Assembly (NCBI GenBank): GCA_035576005.1
Contig: DATLXH010000071.1
Span: forward strand, 9,089 to 73,088
Direction of reading: 5' to 3'
DNA length: 64,000 nt
Source of the DNA: DATLXH01 sp035576005
Lineage (GTDB): Bacteria > Acidobacteriota > Thermoanaerobaculia > Gp7-AA8
The position numbers were made by a program, and so were the translations under genes. The notes beneath the pieces were generated by a model. The model ran no database searches and was not told where the DNA came from. It saw only the letters and a list, made by a program, of their open reading frames with translations. Positions 1 to 8,267 of the stretch are shown in pieces (positions within the stretch are counted from its first letter, which is position 1; every line of letters starts with the position of its first letter).

Positions 1-97
1 ATCGCCACAACAGATCGCCATTCATGCACATCGCGACGCCATCTCCTGCATAGAACCCGGCGCTAAGCGCGCCACCCGCCGGGAGAGGAGAAAAGAA

Positions 98-544
98 CTA
101 CATTTTCTTGAGCATGACGATCTGAGCGCTGTGGTAGGCGCTGTGGTGCATCACGCCTTGGATCATGGTGTAGGCGTCGTAACTCTTGCCCGGGACGAGA
201 TCGTCAAAGTCGGAGTCGCTCATTCGCGCCACCGTGTCCACCAGGCGCGTGTGAGCGGCGTCGAGGCGCGCCAGAGCTGCGTCCCATGACACTCCTTCCA
301 CGCTGGGAAAATCTTCCTCAGGCGTCGGATTCACGATTTCGCCTTCGAGCCGTCGCTGCACGATCTCGATCCACGCCGTTGCATGCGCCAGGAGCTCTCC
401 GATCGTCTTTGCGTCAGCAAGTGGACGCGCATTTGCCTTCTCCTCATCGACTCCGTCAAGGATTCTTCTGAATGGCGTGCCGTGCCACGCGGAGCCATCG
501 AACGTGGCATTCAGCTCGAGAAGAGTTCTTTCAACCAGTCGCAT
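98..544 (-). CDS. DinB/YfiT-like family protein
   Basis: 148 aa, the usual length of a single four-helix DinB fold. The three metal-ligand histidine positions of the family are visible: one in LLAHATAW in helix 2 and two in HHSAYHSAQ near the C-terminus. DinB-fold proteins are small metal-dependent enzymes, often thiol-dependent transferases or hydrolases; the substrate cannot be read from sequence. It ends with TAG and starts 13 bases from a Family 1 palindromic element, which fills the gap to the upstream membrane-protein gene. A second, divergent DinB protein is encoded at 3624-4229. Confidence 0.85.
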   Translation of the reverse strand: MRLVERTLLELNATFDGSAWHGTPFRRILDGVDEEKANARPLADAKTIGELLAHATAWIEIVQRRLEGEIVNPTPEEDFPSVEGVSWDAALARLDAAHTRLVDTVARMSDSDFDDLVPGKSYDAYTMIQGVMHHSAYHSAQIVMLKKM

Positions 545-553
545 CAGGGCATT

Positions 554-759
554 CTAGCCCGCATTTCTCACAGCCCTTCATCGCGAGGCCACGGATAGCG
601 GCCTGTCTACTTCGTTGCAATGGTTTCGCTACTCGACATAGCGTCAACGATGCTCTCCTCGCGAAACCATCGTGCGCCTCGCATCCAGGCCACTCTCCGC
701 GGCCTCTCCGCCGCCTGTCTACGGCCTCTCCACGAAGGGCTGTGAGAAATGCGGGCTGG
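554..759. repeat. Family 1 palindromic element, copy a
   Basis: The terminal inverted repeats begin CCCGCATTTCTCACA at 558 and end TGTGAGAAATGCGGG at 755. The flanks are CTAG (554-557) and CTGG (756-759), consistent with a decayed YTAR duplication. The interior is an imperfect long palindrome. The element lies between two genes on the same strand, 1 base past the stop of the 761-1129 gene and 9 bases from the dinB start. It is an older, more diverged copy than those at 22833 and 50292. Confidence 0.85.
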
Positions 760-760
760 C

Positions 761-1129
761 TCACTGCGGCTCGCTACGTGTGCGAGGCACGAAGAGTCCG
801 GCCTTGCTGGCGCGAAAGATGTGAACGAACGAGGCGATCCCGATGACGGTGCCTATGGGGATGTCCCTCAGCAGGAGGAACGCCATGAGATAGCCGCTCC
901 ACTTCGCCCACCACCGCTGTTTCTCGATTCCTTTCCCGGTGATGAGCGCGAGCACGCCGGCCAGTGTGATGAACGCGATTTGCGACCGGCCATAGACAGG
1001 GGAGCCCGCCACGAGCGTGACGGCTGCCAGCGCAAGGCTGAGAGCGTCAAAGACCGCCACGACATAGAAGATGCGCGAGGCCCTCTCCAGTCCCCGCTCC
1101 CCTTGATCCTGATGAACGGATTCGAACAT
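761..1129 (-). CDS. small integral membrane protein, unknown function
   Basis: 122 aa from the ATG at 1129; the open frame extends further upstream but into the neighbouring dehydrogenase gene. About four hydrophobic segments are visible: IFYVVAVFDALSLALAAVTLV, SQIAFITLAGVLALITG, SGYLMAFLLLRDIPIG and TVIGIASFVHIF. The tail is short and charged. I recognise no named family. It lies 16 bases downstream of the hydroxyacid dehydrogenase and is probably the last gene of that operon. The C-terminus stops just outside a Family 1 element. Confidence 0.6.
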   Translation of the reverse strand: MFESVHQDQGERGLERASRIFYVVAVFDALSLALAAVTLVAGSPVYGRSQIAFITLAGVLALITGKGIEKQRWWAKWSGYLMAFLLLRDIPIGTVIGIASFVHIFRASKAGLFVPRTRSEPQ

Positions 1130-1145
1130 TGACGTCGAGAGTGCG

Positions 1146-2126
1146 TTAGTCCCGCATGGCCGTTGGATTTGCGATGTTCTGTGGCGATCCCGCGGCAAAG
1201 GCCACGACATTCTCGAAGGCCTTGTCGAAGTAGAGCTCGTAACCTGCCTGCTCCACATACCCGAGGTGGGGGGTACAGATGACGTTATCCATCAGCAGCA
1301 GCGGGTGGTTCGGATCGGTGACTGGCTCATTCTCATAGACGTCGATTGCGGCGAAGCCTGGTCGCCCGCTGCAGAGGGCCGATCGCAGAGCGCCCGGTTC
1401 GACGAGCTCCGCTCGACTGGTATTCACAAAGAGTGCGTCGCTCTTCATCGCTCTCAGATCTTCCAGCGTGACGCACCCCTGCGTCGTGTCATTGAGTCGC
1501 AGATGCAACGACAGGACGTCGCTTCCTTCAAAGAGCGACCTCTTGTCGCGAAGAGCCTCGAAGCCGTCGGCCGCTGCAGCGCTGAGTGAGGCGTTGCGAC
1601 CCCAGACGACGATTTTCATTCCGAACGCTCGCCCGAAGCCGGCCACCAGGCGTCCGATTTTCCCGTAACCCCAGATCCCCAGCGTATGTCCTCTGAGAGC
1701 CCTTCCGATGCCAACGCCTCTTGCGCTTTGCCAACGCCCTTCCTTCAGCTCGGAGCAGTACTGCGGGATGCGCCTCTCTGCCGCCATGATGAGGGCCCAG
1801 CAGAGCTCCGCGGGCGCTAAGGGCGATCCCACTCCTTCCGCGACGGACACTCCATGCGCCGTGCAGGCTTCGATGTCGATGTGGTTGCTGATTTTTCCGG
1901 TCTGGCTGATCAGCCTGAGATTGGGAAGCCGCTCGAGCAAAGCGCCGTGGATCACCGTGCGTTCTCGAATCAGTACGACGGCTTCGGCCTCCATCAGCCT
2001 GGCAATCAGAGCATCCTGATTGGGAGCCATGTCGTTGTGAACGGCGACGTCGTGGCCTTCCAGTCTGGAAAAGCAATCGAGTCCGCGAACGGCATTCTGA
2101 TAGTCGTCAAGGATTACGATTTTCAT
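1146..2126 (-). CDS. D-2-hydroxyacid dehydrogenase family protein
   Basis: 326 aa from ATG 2126 (MKIVILDDYQN), the typical length of the D-isomer-specific 2-hydroxyacid dehydrogenase family. The NAD-binding Rossmann motif is in LGIWGYGKIGRLVAGFGRAF (about residues 148-167), and the substrate-domain segment LISQTGKISNHIDIEA matches the family pattern ISQTG...HID. The Arg of NTSRAELVE, the acid in YENEPV and the catalytic His of CTPHLGY are present. The longer frame upstream overlaps another gene and lacks homology. The start overlaps the end of the secreted sugar-dehydrogenase-like gene by 20 bases, implying translational coupling. The substrate is unknown; a phosphoglycerate or glyoxylate reductase-like role is possible. 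Confidence 0.85.
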   Translation of the reverse strand: MKIVILDDYQNAVRGLDCFSRLEGHDVAVHNDMAPNQDALIARLMEAEAVVLIRERTVIHGALLERLPNLRLISQTGKISNHIDIEACTAHGVSVAEGVGSPLAPAELCWALIMAAERRIPQYCSELKEGRWQSARGVGIGRALRGHTLGIWGYGKIGRLVAGFGRAFGMKIVVWGRNASLSAAAADGFEALRDKRSLFEGSDVLSLHLRLNDTTQGCVTLEDLRAMKSDALFVNTSRAELVEPGALRSALCSGRPGFAAIDVYENEPVTDPNHPLLLMDNVICTPHLGYVEQAGYELYFDKAFENVVAFAAGSPQNIANPTAMRD

Positions 2127-3450
2127 GCATTGGAAGTGTACCTGCGCTAACGCGCCAGATAATGTTGCCGACATCGTCCGCAACCAATAATGCCCCTCGC
2201 CGGTCGATCGCGACACCCACAGGGCGTCCCAGTGCCTTTCCTTTCTCATCGACGAAACCGGTTAGGACATCCTCAGGAGCCCCGGATGGACGCCCCTCCG
2301 CGAAAGGGACATGAATGACTTTGTATCCGCTGCGAGGCTTCCTGTTCCAGGAACCGTGCTGCCCGATGAATGTGCCGCCAACGTAACGTTCCGGGAGCAG
2401 GGTTCCATCGTAGAAGACGAGTCCGAGGGATGCGGTGTGGGAGCCCAGGGCATAATCCGGTGAGATCGCGATGGCGACCAGGTCCGGTCGCTGCGGTTCG
2501 ACCCGCCGGTCGACATGTTGCCCGAAATAGCTGAATGGCCAGCCATAGAAACCGCCATCTTTTACCGAAGTCATGTAGTCCGGAACGAGGTCGTTGCCGA
2601 GCTCGTCACGTTCGTTGACGGTGGTCCAGAGCGCTCCGGTCTTGGGTTCCCAACCGAGCCCGTTTGGATTGCGCAGGCCCGATGCGAAGACTCGCGAACT
2701 CCCGTTTACGGCATCAACTTCGAGAATCGCGGCACGGTTAACCTCTTTGTCAAGGCCGTTTTCTCCAACGTTGCTATTCGATCCCACCGTGACGTAGAGG
2801 CGCGATCCGTCCCGACTGGCGATCACATTCTTCGTCCAATGATGATTGATCGGACCGGCCGGCAGAGCGACGACTTTGATTCCGGGTTGATCGATTGCCG
2901 TGACCCCTTCGACGTATGGGAAACGCATCAGTGCATCACTATTGGCGACAAACAGCGTTGAACCGACGAGAGCCATGCCGAAAGGAGAGTTCAATCCGTG
3001 AAGAAAGACGGTGCGAGTCTCGGCGATGCCATCGCCGTCGCCATCACGGAGTAACGTAATCCGGTTTGCACTCGGCACCGTCGCGCCAGCGCGCTTCATG
3101 AACATCTTCATGAACCAGCCTTTGATTCCCTTGTTGTCCTCCGGCTTTGGAGGAGCGTTCGTCTCGGCGACGAGGACATCGCCGTTCGGCAATGTGTATA
3201 GCCAGCGTGGGTGATCGAGTCCTGTGGCGAACGCATTCACAGCGAGGCCGTCGGCGGCCGTCGGAGTCCTGCCTGCCGGCCAGCCTCTTGCCGGAGCAAT
3301 CAGAACCGTCGGGATCATCGTAATCCTCGGCGGAGGGAGTGTTGGATCGGAGCCGATACCTGCGCTGGCAGGGAGAGAACTCGATCCTGCGCAGCCATTC
3401 ATTGCCAGGACGGCCAGGAGAAGAGTTGATGGGAGAAAAGACTTAAGCAT
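2107..3450 (-). CDS. PQQ-dependent sugar (sorbosone) dehydrogenase-like lipoprotein
   Basis: 447 aa. The ATG at 3450 is preceded by AAGGAG about 8 bases upstream, so most of the long upstream open frame is non-coding. The N-terminus is a lipoprotein signal with Cys at the end of LLAVLAMNGC. The body is a six-bladed propeller of the GDH/sorbosone dehydrogenase type: LDHPRWLYTLPNGDVLVAE, FGMALVGSTLFVAN, ASRDGSRLYVTVGSNSN, ASGLRNPNGLGWEP, TVNERDELGNDLVPDY, FIGQHGSWNR, RPVGVAIDRRGALLVADD. It is probably anchored in the periplasm and oxidises sugars or aldoses with PQQ, although PQQ binding is inferred from the family. It overlaps the downstream hydroxyacid dehydrogenase start. Confidence 0.85.
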   Translation of the reverse strand: MLKSFLPSTLLLAVLAMNGCAGSSSLPASAGIGSDPTLPPPRITMIPTVLIAPARGWPAGRTPTAADGLAVNAFATGLDHPRWLYTLPNGDVLVAETNAPPKPEDNKGIKGWFMKMFMKRAGATVPSANRITLLRDGDGDGIAETRTVFLHGLNSPFGMALVGSTLFVANSDALMRFPYVEGVTAIDQPGIKVVALPAGPINHHWTKNVIASRDGSRLYVTVGSNSNVGENGLDKEVNRAAILEVDAVNGSSRVFASGLRNPNGLGWEPKTGALWTTVNERDELGNDLVPDYMTSVKDGGFYGWPFSYFGQHVDRRVEPQRPDLVAIAISPDYALGSHTASLGLVFYDGTLLPERYVGGTFIGQHGSWNRKPRSGYKVIHVPFAEGRPSGAPEDVLTGFVDEKGKALGRPVGVAIDRRGALLVADDVGNIIWRVSAGTLPMHENRNP

Positions 3451-3623
3451 CGCGACACGCTCCTTGTTGGGATGCAGGGTTGTGATTTGAAGATCTCTGC
3501 TCAGAATCGTAACAATTCGGTTTGTCAGAGATTCGCTGACATCCGTTTTGCCGGGCGCCATGGTGATTATCAACTTGTTAACATGCTCCGCCTGCCTTCC
3601 AGGCTCCGACGCAACGCGCCTCT

Positions 3624-4229
3624 TCACACGCTTCGCATTTCGTGCGTGGGTCCAATCCCGAGCTCCTTGCGCACCTGTTCGGCCTGCCAGAGATGACGCC
3701 GCTCGTGCGCCATGACGATATTGAGGGCAGCGAACACGTTGTATTTCATGCGCCTGCTGAAGGGAGACTGAACTTTGATGTGATCGATCGCAACTCCGTC
3801 CGCTTTCTCGACGATTGCCGTCAGTTGCTGCTGAAGATTCAGAAATACGAACAAGGCGTTGTCCTGCGGGGGGAGTGCAATTGGTTGGCACTTCGCTGGT
3901 GTCCTGATCCTGAACCTCGGCGGCGGTTCCAACGTCCATTTGAACAGCTTCCCCATCAGGCCGATCTTGAACGGCCTGGCACTCGGGGGGATATTCTGAG
4001 GTGCGCCCTCGATGGCGGCGCTCAGAAGAGTCACATACTCTTTCGACGTGATGTTCAGATGGGTCAGACAGTCAGCGATCGACCACCTGGCAGGTTGCGG
4101 TCGCTGCGCAAGTTGTTCGGGAGTGAGTCCCTTGCTGATGGCAATGGCCTGGTGGGCCGCTTGTTCGAGCTCCAGTCTCAGCTGGGCAAGCTGAGGCGAG
4201 AGGACGCGGCGTTTCTCCGTGGTTTCCAT
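3624..4229 (-). CDS. DinB superfamily protein
   Basis: 201 aa from ATG 4229, which has GGAGG 3 bases upstream; an ATG at 4244 (206 aa) is also possible. The DinB pattern is clear: the N-terminal helix, RWSIADCLTHLN carrying the first histidine, and HERRHLWQAEQ carrying the two C-terminal histidines. It is longer than the 148-aa DinB protein at the window start because of the segment around residues 75-110. A thiol-transferase or metal-dependent hydrolase role is the family norm; the substrate is unknown. It lies 42 bases downstream of the GGDEF-EAL gene on the same strand. Confidence 0.8.
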   Translation of the reverse strand: METTEKRRVLSPQLAQLRLELEQAAHQAIAISKGLTPEQLAQRPQPARWSIADCLTHLNITSKEYVTLLSAAIEGAPQNIPPSARPFKIGLMGKLFKWTLEPPPRFRIRTPAKCQPIALPPQDNALFVFLNLQQQLTAIVEKADGVAIDHIKVQSPFSRRMKYNVFAALNIVMAHERRHLWQAEQVRKELGIGPTHEMRSV

Positions 4230-4271
4230 ACTCCTCCATGGCATCGAATCGCGAACGGGCGAACTCTGCGC

Positions 4272-6476
4272 TCAAGGCTTGAACTCGAGGATCGATCCGG
4301 CTCTGGCAGAGGCAGCGCTCCAGACCTTATCGCTCCCAGCTTGTTTCAGGATCTCTTCCTCTGTCAGCGGTTTCGCGAAATAGTAGCCCTGCGCGGTGGT
4401 GCAACCGAGTCGTAGTAAAACGTCCAGTTGGACCGAGGTCTCCACGCCTTCAGCCGTGACTGACAGGTCGAGTGCCCTGGCCAGCGAGATAATCGCCTGA
4501 ACGATCGATTCGTCCTCATCGTTTCGGCCAAGACCGGAGACAAATGCTCGATCAATTTTCAAGGTGTCGAGAGGGAAGCGCTTGAGGTATGCCAGCGAGG
4601 AGTACCCGGTTCCAAAATCATCGATGGCCACCTCCACTCCCAGCTCCTTGAGACGCCGGAGAGTTGCGGCTGAGGCCTCAGGGTTCAACATCGCGGCAGT
4701 TTCTGTAATCTCGACTTTCAGGCGAGTCGGCTCGAGACCCGAAGAGGAGAGTGTGCGCTGGATATCGCCGACGAGACCTGGCTCGCGAAACTGCCGAGCC
4801 GATAGATTCACGCTGATCTGGACATGGGGCCAGCCGGACGCCCAGCGAGTCGCCTGCTCGAGGACCCAGAGCCCGATCGGGACGATCAACCCCAGTTCCT
4901 CAGCGATGGGGATGAAGTGCATGGGAGAGATCATTCCCTTCGATGGATGCGCCCAGCGCAGGAGCGCCTCGGCTCCGCTCATGCGACCCGTCGACAGATC
5001 GATGATGGGCTGATACATGAGGAAAAGCTCCTTCCGTTCCAGTGCGTGACGCAAATCCGTCTCGAGGATGAGCCGCTCGGTCGGTGCGCCACCTTCCCCC
5101 GGCAGGAACGTTCGATGGCAGGCTTTCCCGTCGGACTTGGCGCGGTGCAGGGCGATGTCGGCCGCGCGCAGCAGTTCTTCGGGGCCGGGTGAATGGTCGT
5201 CAGCCATAGCCACACCAATGCTCAGGCTCGAGTAGAGCTCCTGCTGACCCACCATGAACGGCTCGGTCATTCGCTTGAGCAGCCTGTCTGCGATTTCCTG
5301 AGCCGACTCGACCGTTCCGATGTCCTCGAGGATGATCCCGAAATCGTCTCCTCCGAACCTCGCCACAGTGTCGCCCGGCCGTACGCAGGATTCGAGTCGA
5401 TGCGCGATCTGGGTGAGCACCTGGTCCCCGCCGGAATGAGAAAGAGAGTCATTAATCAGTCGGAAGGAATCGACGTCGGCGAGAAGAATTGCGATCCCGC
5501 GTTCGCGCCTTTCAATGCGGCGCAGCGAGTGTTCCAGGCGGTTCTCGAACAACGAGCGGTTGGGAAGAGCTGTAAGCTGATCGTGAAGCGACTGAAACTC
5601 GAGCTTCTGCTCTGCCAGCTTCCGGTCGTTAATGTTCTCGATCATGTTGACGATGAAACGCGGCCGTCCTTCTTCATTGCGGATCACGCTTCCCGTCTGC
5701 CGCCCCCAGATCAGCGTTCCGTCCTTGCGGATGTATCGCTTCTCGACGGTGTACTGATTGCGACTCCCTGCCACGAGCTCATTGAAAAGCTTGGAGGCGA
5801 TCGGAATGTCGTCTTGATGGGTGAAGCTGCTGAAGGTTTGAAGTCCGAACTCCTGGCGGTCGTAACCGAGCATCTCCACGAGAGCGGCATTGACGTCGAG
5901 TGGTCTGGCGTCAACGTCGACGATGGCCAGTCCGATTGCTGCCGATTCGAATAGCGAACGAAATCGATCCTCGCTTTCATGAAGGGCGCGCTCGTTCCTG
6001 AGTCGCTCCACCTCAGCGGCGGTTCGTGCAGCGAACACGCTCATGAGATTATGGGCGAGCTCCGGATCCGCCAGTGCCCGTCGTGCCACGACGACCTGCA
6101 GTCCAATGACCTCTCCGGTCGAGCTCTGAAGCGGACTTCCGAGATAGGACTCGATTCCCTTCCGGCTCAGCCATTCGTCAGAAGGGAATTGAGACCAGGC
6201 ACCCTGAGGAACGTAGCAGCCTCCGGTGTCGACCACCGCTTCGCACGGAGTCCCGCCCAGACCGTAGGTGAAGTTGGGGGCTGGCTCACCGTCCGCGGTG
6301 ACAGCGAGAGTGGTGATGCTACGGTCCGTCGGGTTCAGCTCTCCCACCCAGGCGAAGTCGCCGCCCACAGACTCGGCCAGATTCCGCACCAGGGAGGCAA
6401 AGAACTCTTCGGGGCGGCCCGCGGAAAATGCGCGCGAAATGACCTTCAGTACCTGCTCGGCGCGATCATTGTTCAT
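4272..6476 (-). CDS. GAF-PAS-GGDEF-EAL cyclic-di-GMP signalling protein
   Basis: 734 aa from ATG 6476 (MNNDRAEQV); the frame also allows a start at 6524. Domain order: GAF-like sensor (about 5-160), PAS/PAC (about 168-290, ending IENINDRKLAEQKL), GGDEF (about 300-460) and EAL (about 470-715). The GGDEF signature reads GGDDF and the upstream G-H-x-x-G-D reads SHSGGD, so cyclase activity is doubtful. The EAL domain keeps its signature residues: EALLRW, NLSARQF, EITET, DDFGTGYSS, LKIDRAFV, AEGVET and QGYYFAKPL. It should hydrolyse c-di-GMP, with the degenerate GGDEF perhaps acting as a GTP-binding regulatory domain. No membrane segment is seen, so it is cytoplasmic. Confidence 0.9.
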   Translation of the reverse strand: MNNDRAEQVLKVISRAFSAGRPEEFFASLVRNLAESVGGDFAWVGELNPTDRSITTLAVTADGEPAPNFTYGLGGTPCEAVVDTGGCYVPQGAWSQFPSDEWLSRKGIESYLGSPLQSSTGEVIGLQVVVARRALADPELAHNLMSVFAARTAAEVERLRNERALHESEDRFRSLFESAAIGLAIVDVDARPLDVNAALVEMLGYDRQEFGLQTFSSFTHQDDIPIASKLFNELVAGSRNQYTVEKRYIRKDGTLIWGRQTGSVIRNEEGRPRFIVNMIENINDRKLAEQKLEFQSLHDQLTALPNRSLFENRLEHSLRRIERRERGIAILLADVDSFRLINDSLSHSGGDQVLTQIAHRLESCVRPGDTVARFGGDDFGIILEDIGTVESAQEIADRLLKRMTEPFMVGQQELYSSLSIGVAMADDHSPGPEELLRAADIALHRAKSDGKACHRTFLPGEGGAPTERLILETDLRHALERKELFLMYQPIIDLSTGRMSGAEALLRWAHPSKGMISPMHFIPIAEELGLIVPIGLWVLEQATRWASGWPHVQISVNLSARQFREPGLVGDIQRTLSSSGLEPTRLKVEITETAAMLNPEASAATLRRLKELGVEVAIDDFGTGYSSLAYLKRFPLDTLKIDRAFVSGLGRNDEDESIVQAIISLARALDLSVTAEGVETSVQLDVLLRLGCTTAQGYYFAKPLTEEEILKQAGSDKVWSAASARAGSILEFKP

Positions 6477-6549
6477 GGGCAATCGGTCATCAGTGACTGC
6501 AAGATGTGCGCAAGCGCGCGTCACTGTGTGGCTGGCGTGGTGAACCGGA

Positions 6550-7143
6550 CTACTCGGTCACCGTCGCGTTTGTGACAGATTTTCCCGAGAGGGAAGCAGG
6601 CCCGGGTCCACGACGGAAGTACTCCGTGGTGCGACCGACGACCACGCCGAACTTTGTGATGTTCACGCGGTTGATCATTGTTTCTCCATCTTCCATCAGG
6701 TACATCCAGAGGTGGAAGCGGACGTTCGTCAGGAAGGTTGCGCCGGCGAGCGTGTACTCCCAGCGGAAGACATTTCCGTATGCCTCTCCGGTCGAGCGAC
6801 CGACGACGTCGTTGGCTGTTGCTTCGTATCGATGCTCGTCGAGACGCCGAACGCGCCATGTGCGCACTTCGATTCGACCATCGCTCCAATGGAATGTCTG
6901 AGAGATCTCGAGCTCGCTTCCAATTCGGCGACCTGTGAGCTCCGCGCGAAATGTGCTGATCGGATTTCCTCGTGGATTCTCCAGCACGCCCCATGAGTGC
7001 GTCTGCCCTTCAAAATACTTCTCTGGCTCGAACCTCGGTCCGGCGGTAGCGAAGCTCTGCGGGGTCATGCTTCGGCACGCCGATACGGACAAAAGTATGG
7101 AGAGGAGGAAAAGTATTAGGCGAGGGGAGGCGGCGGTGGTCAC
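6550..7143 (-). CDS. DUF3833 family lipoprotein
   Basis: 197 aa. A lipoprotein signal peptide (LILFLLSILLSVSAC, Cys at 23) is followed by a single DUF3833 domain: PEKYFEGQTHSWGVLENPRG, FHWSDGRIEVRTWRVRRLD, YEATANDVVGRSTGEAYGNVFRWEY and WMYLMEDGETMINRVNITKFGVVVG, all matching the family's conserved order. It is expected to be lipid-anchored in the envelope. No biochemical function is established for the family. It lies 73 bases upstream of the GGDEF-EAL start. Confidence 0.85.
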   Translation of the reverse strand: MTTAASPRLILFLLSILLSVSACRSMTPQSFATAGPRFEPEKYFEGQTHSWGVLENPRGNPISTFRAELTGRRIGSELEISQTFHWSDGRIEVRTWRVRRLDEHRYEATANDVVGRSTGEAYGNVFRWEYTLAGATFLTNVRFHLWMYLMEDGETMINRVNITKFGVVVGRTTEYFRRGPGPASLSGKSVTNATVTE

Positions 7144-7203
7144 GGCCTTCGGGACAGCAATTCGTGCGCCGAGGCAGGAAGACCGACTTCGCGCGTTCTG
7201 CTG

Positions 7204-7824
7204 CTACAAGCTGATTCCGGGAGCATCCTCATAAGCAGAGCCGATACGGCACAGTTCGTCGAGTGTTTCTCCGAACATCTCGTACAACTGCTTCAAATGC
7301 CCGATGTCCGTGATCACGCCGGTGACGAGGAAGACAAGTTCGTCGACACCGTTCGGAAATGTAGGACCGAACCACCCCTCATCATCCTTAACGGAGAAGT
7401 GGATGGTCCGTTGGGCCGCGATGAGCTCTCGCAGTCTGGCGTTCGACAGGAGGGCTCGCACCTTATGTTCGTCATTACTCCTGATAATGAAATCCTCATC
7501 GAACGGTTGATGGCCAATGTCGATGTCCTGCATGCCCAGCCACTTGCCTATGTTGCTGAAGAACCCCTTTCGATGAATCGCGAAGCGGAATCCGTCGGCA
7601 TTGACGTAGGGAGCGCGCATTCGCGTGTAAACGATCAAGACCTTGCCGGTCGACACGACGTACTTGTCGAGCGTAACGGTCCATTCCTCATGCGCGACTG
7701 CGACTTTGTCGCCCTTCCAGAAGCCGCCGTCGATGTACCGCCCTTCGACCTCGGCGCTCAGCTGTCGCCAGATCTCCTTGTGACTCGGTCCAAACATCTT
7801 GCGGAGAACGCTCATGCAGTTCAT
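7204..7824 (-). CDS. hypothetical protein
   Basis: 206 aa from ATG 7824, which has GAGAGAAG directly upstream; ATG 7815 is also possible. I do not recognise the family with certainty. It is soluble, with no signal peptide or membrane segment, and mixes beta-rich stretches (DKVAVAHEEWTVTLDKYVVSTGKVLIVYTRMRAPY) with a C-terminal helix. The segment FDEDFIIRSNDEHKVRALLSNARLRELI resembles a recurrent motif in DUF3137-type proteins, but that link is tentative. It is the first gene of a minus-strand run followed by the DUF3833 lipoprotein. Confidence 0.6.
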   Translation of the reverse strand: MNCMSVLRKMFGPSHKEIWRQLSAEVEGRYIDGGFWKGDKVAVAHEEWTVTLDKYVVSTGKVLIVYTRMRAPYVNADGFRFAIHRKGFFSNIGKWLGMQDIDIGHQPFDEDFIIRSNDEHKVRALLSNARLRELIAAQRTIHFSVKDDEGWFGPTFPNGVDELVFLVTGVITDIGHLKQLYEMFGETLDELCRIGSAYEDAPGISL

Positions 7825-8147
7825 CTTCTCTCGAAATGGGGGATCAGGTTCCAAAGAATGCATCGGCATGTCTGTAGAGTCGAACCGCGCCTCCGGCCGC
7901 TGCGATATTCGGCCCTTCTGCGCGGAAGCGGCCCAATCGCGCCGACGATCTATATAGAAAAAAACCCTCTCCGTAGTTCTCGCCGGCCGTTAGACCCAGC
8001 ACCATGAGCGGTTCAGTGTCGACCTCTGCGAAAAGCATGGTCCCTCGCCCACGTCGTCTCCGGCGCTCCCTCACCTCGCGGCGGCGCCTTGTCACGCGCT
8101 TCGATCCGTTCGCTGGTTCGGCGGCTGGCTCTGGGGTGACACCAGCC
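7825..8147. other. intergenic stretch, nothing recognised
   Basis: No ORF with recognisable homology. An open frame on the minus strand (7844-8176) is low complexity and Arg-rich and runs into the Family 5 hairpins, so I treat it as non-coding. A short A run occurs around 7958-7965. Confidence 0.5.
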
Positions 8148-8196
8148 GCCGTATGGCGGCGAAAGATCCATAGCACCCGGCTTGGCCGGGTGAACT
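8148..8196. repeat. Family 5 double hairpin
   Basis: Two adjacent hairpins, one of GCCGCC-TAT-GGCGGC type and one of CACCCGGCTT..GCCGGGTG type. The same pair occurs in reverse orientation at about 60670-60726. It is followed by further palindromic bits, including GATTCGCGAATC near 8243. Confidence 0.75.
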
Positions 8197-8267
8197 AACG
8201 CGAATAGGGCGCTAAGTCCGCGTAGCGGGCGGCAGAGACGCGATTCGCGAATCCCGATACGCTCCGG

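Noticed and set aside
3642..4415. 257-aa plus-strand open frame
   Set aside because: Antisense to the DinB protein and the end of the EAL gene; no homology-like text, composition of a shadow frame.
5193..5954. 253-aa plus-strand open frame
   Set aside because: Antisense shadow of the GGDEF/PAS region, where the minus strand has clear domain motifs.
7844..8176. 110-aa Arg-rich minus-strand frame
   Set aside because: Runs through Family 5 hairpins and a low-complexity CGG-rich stretch; no start context or family.
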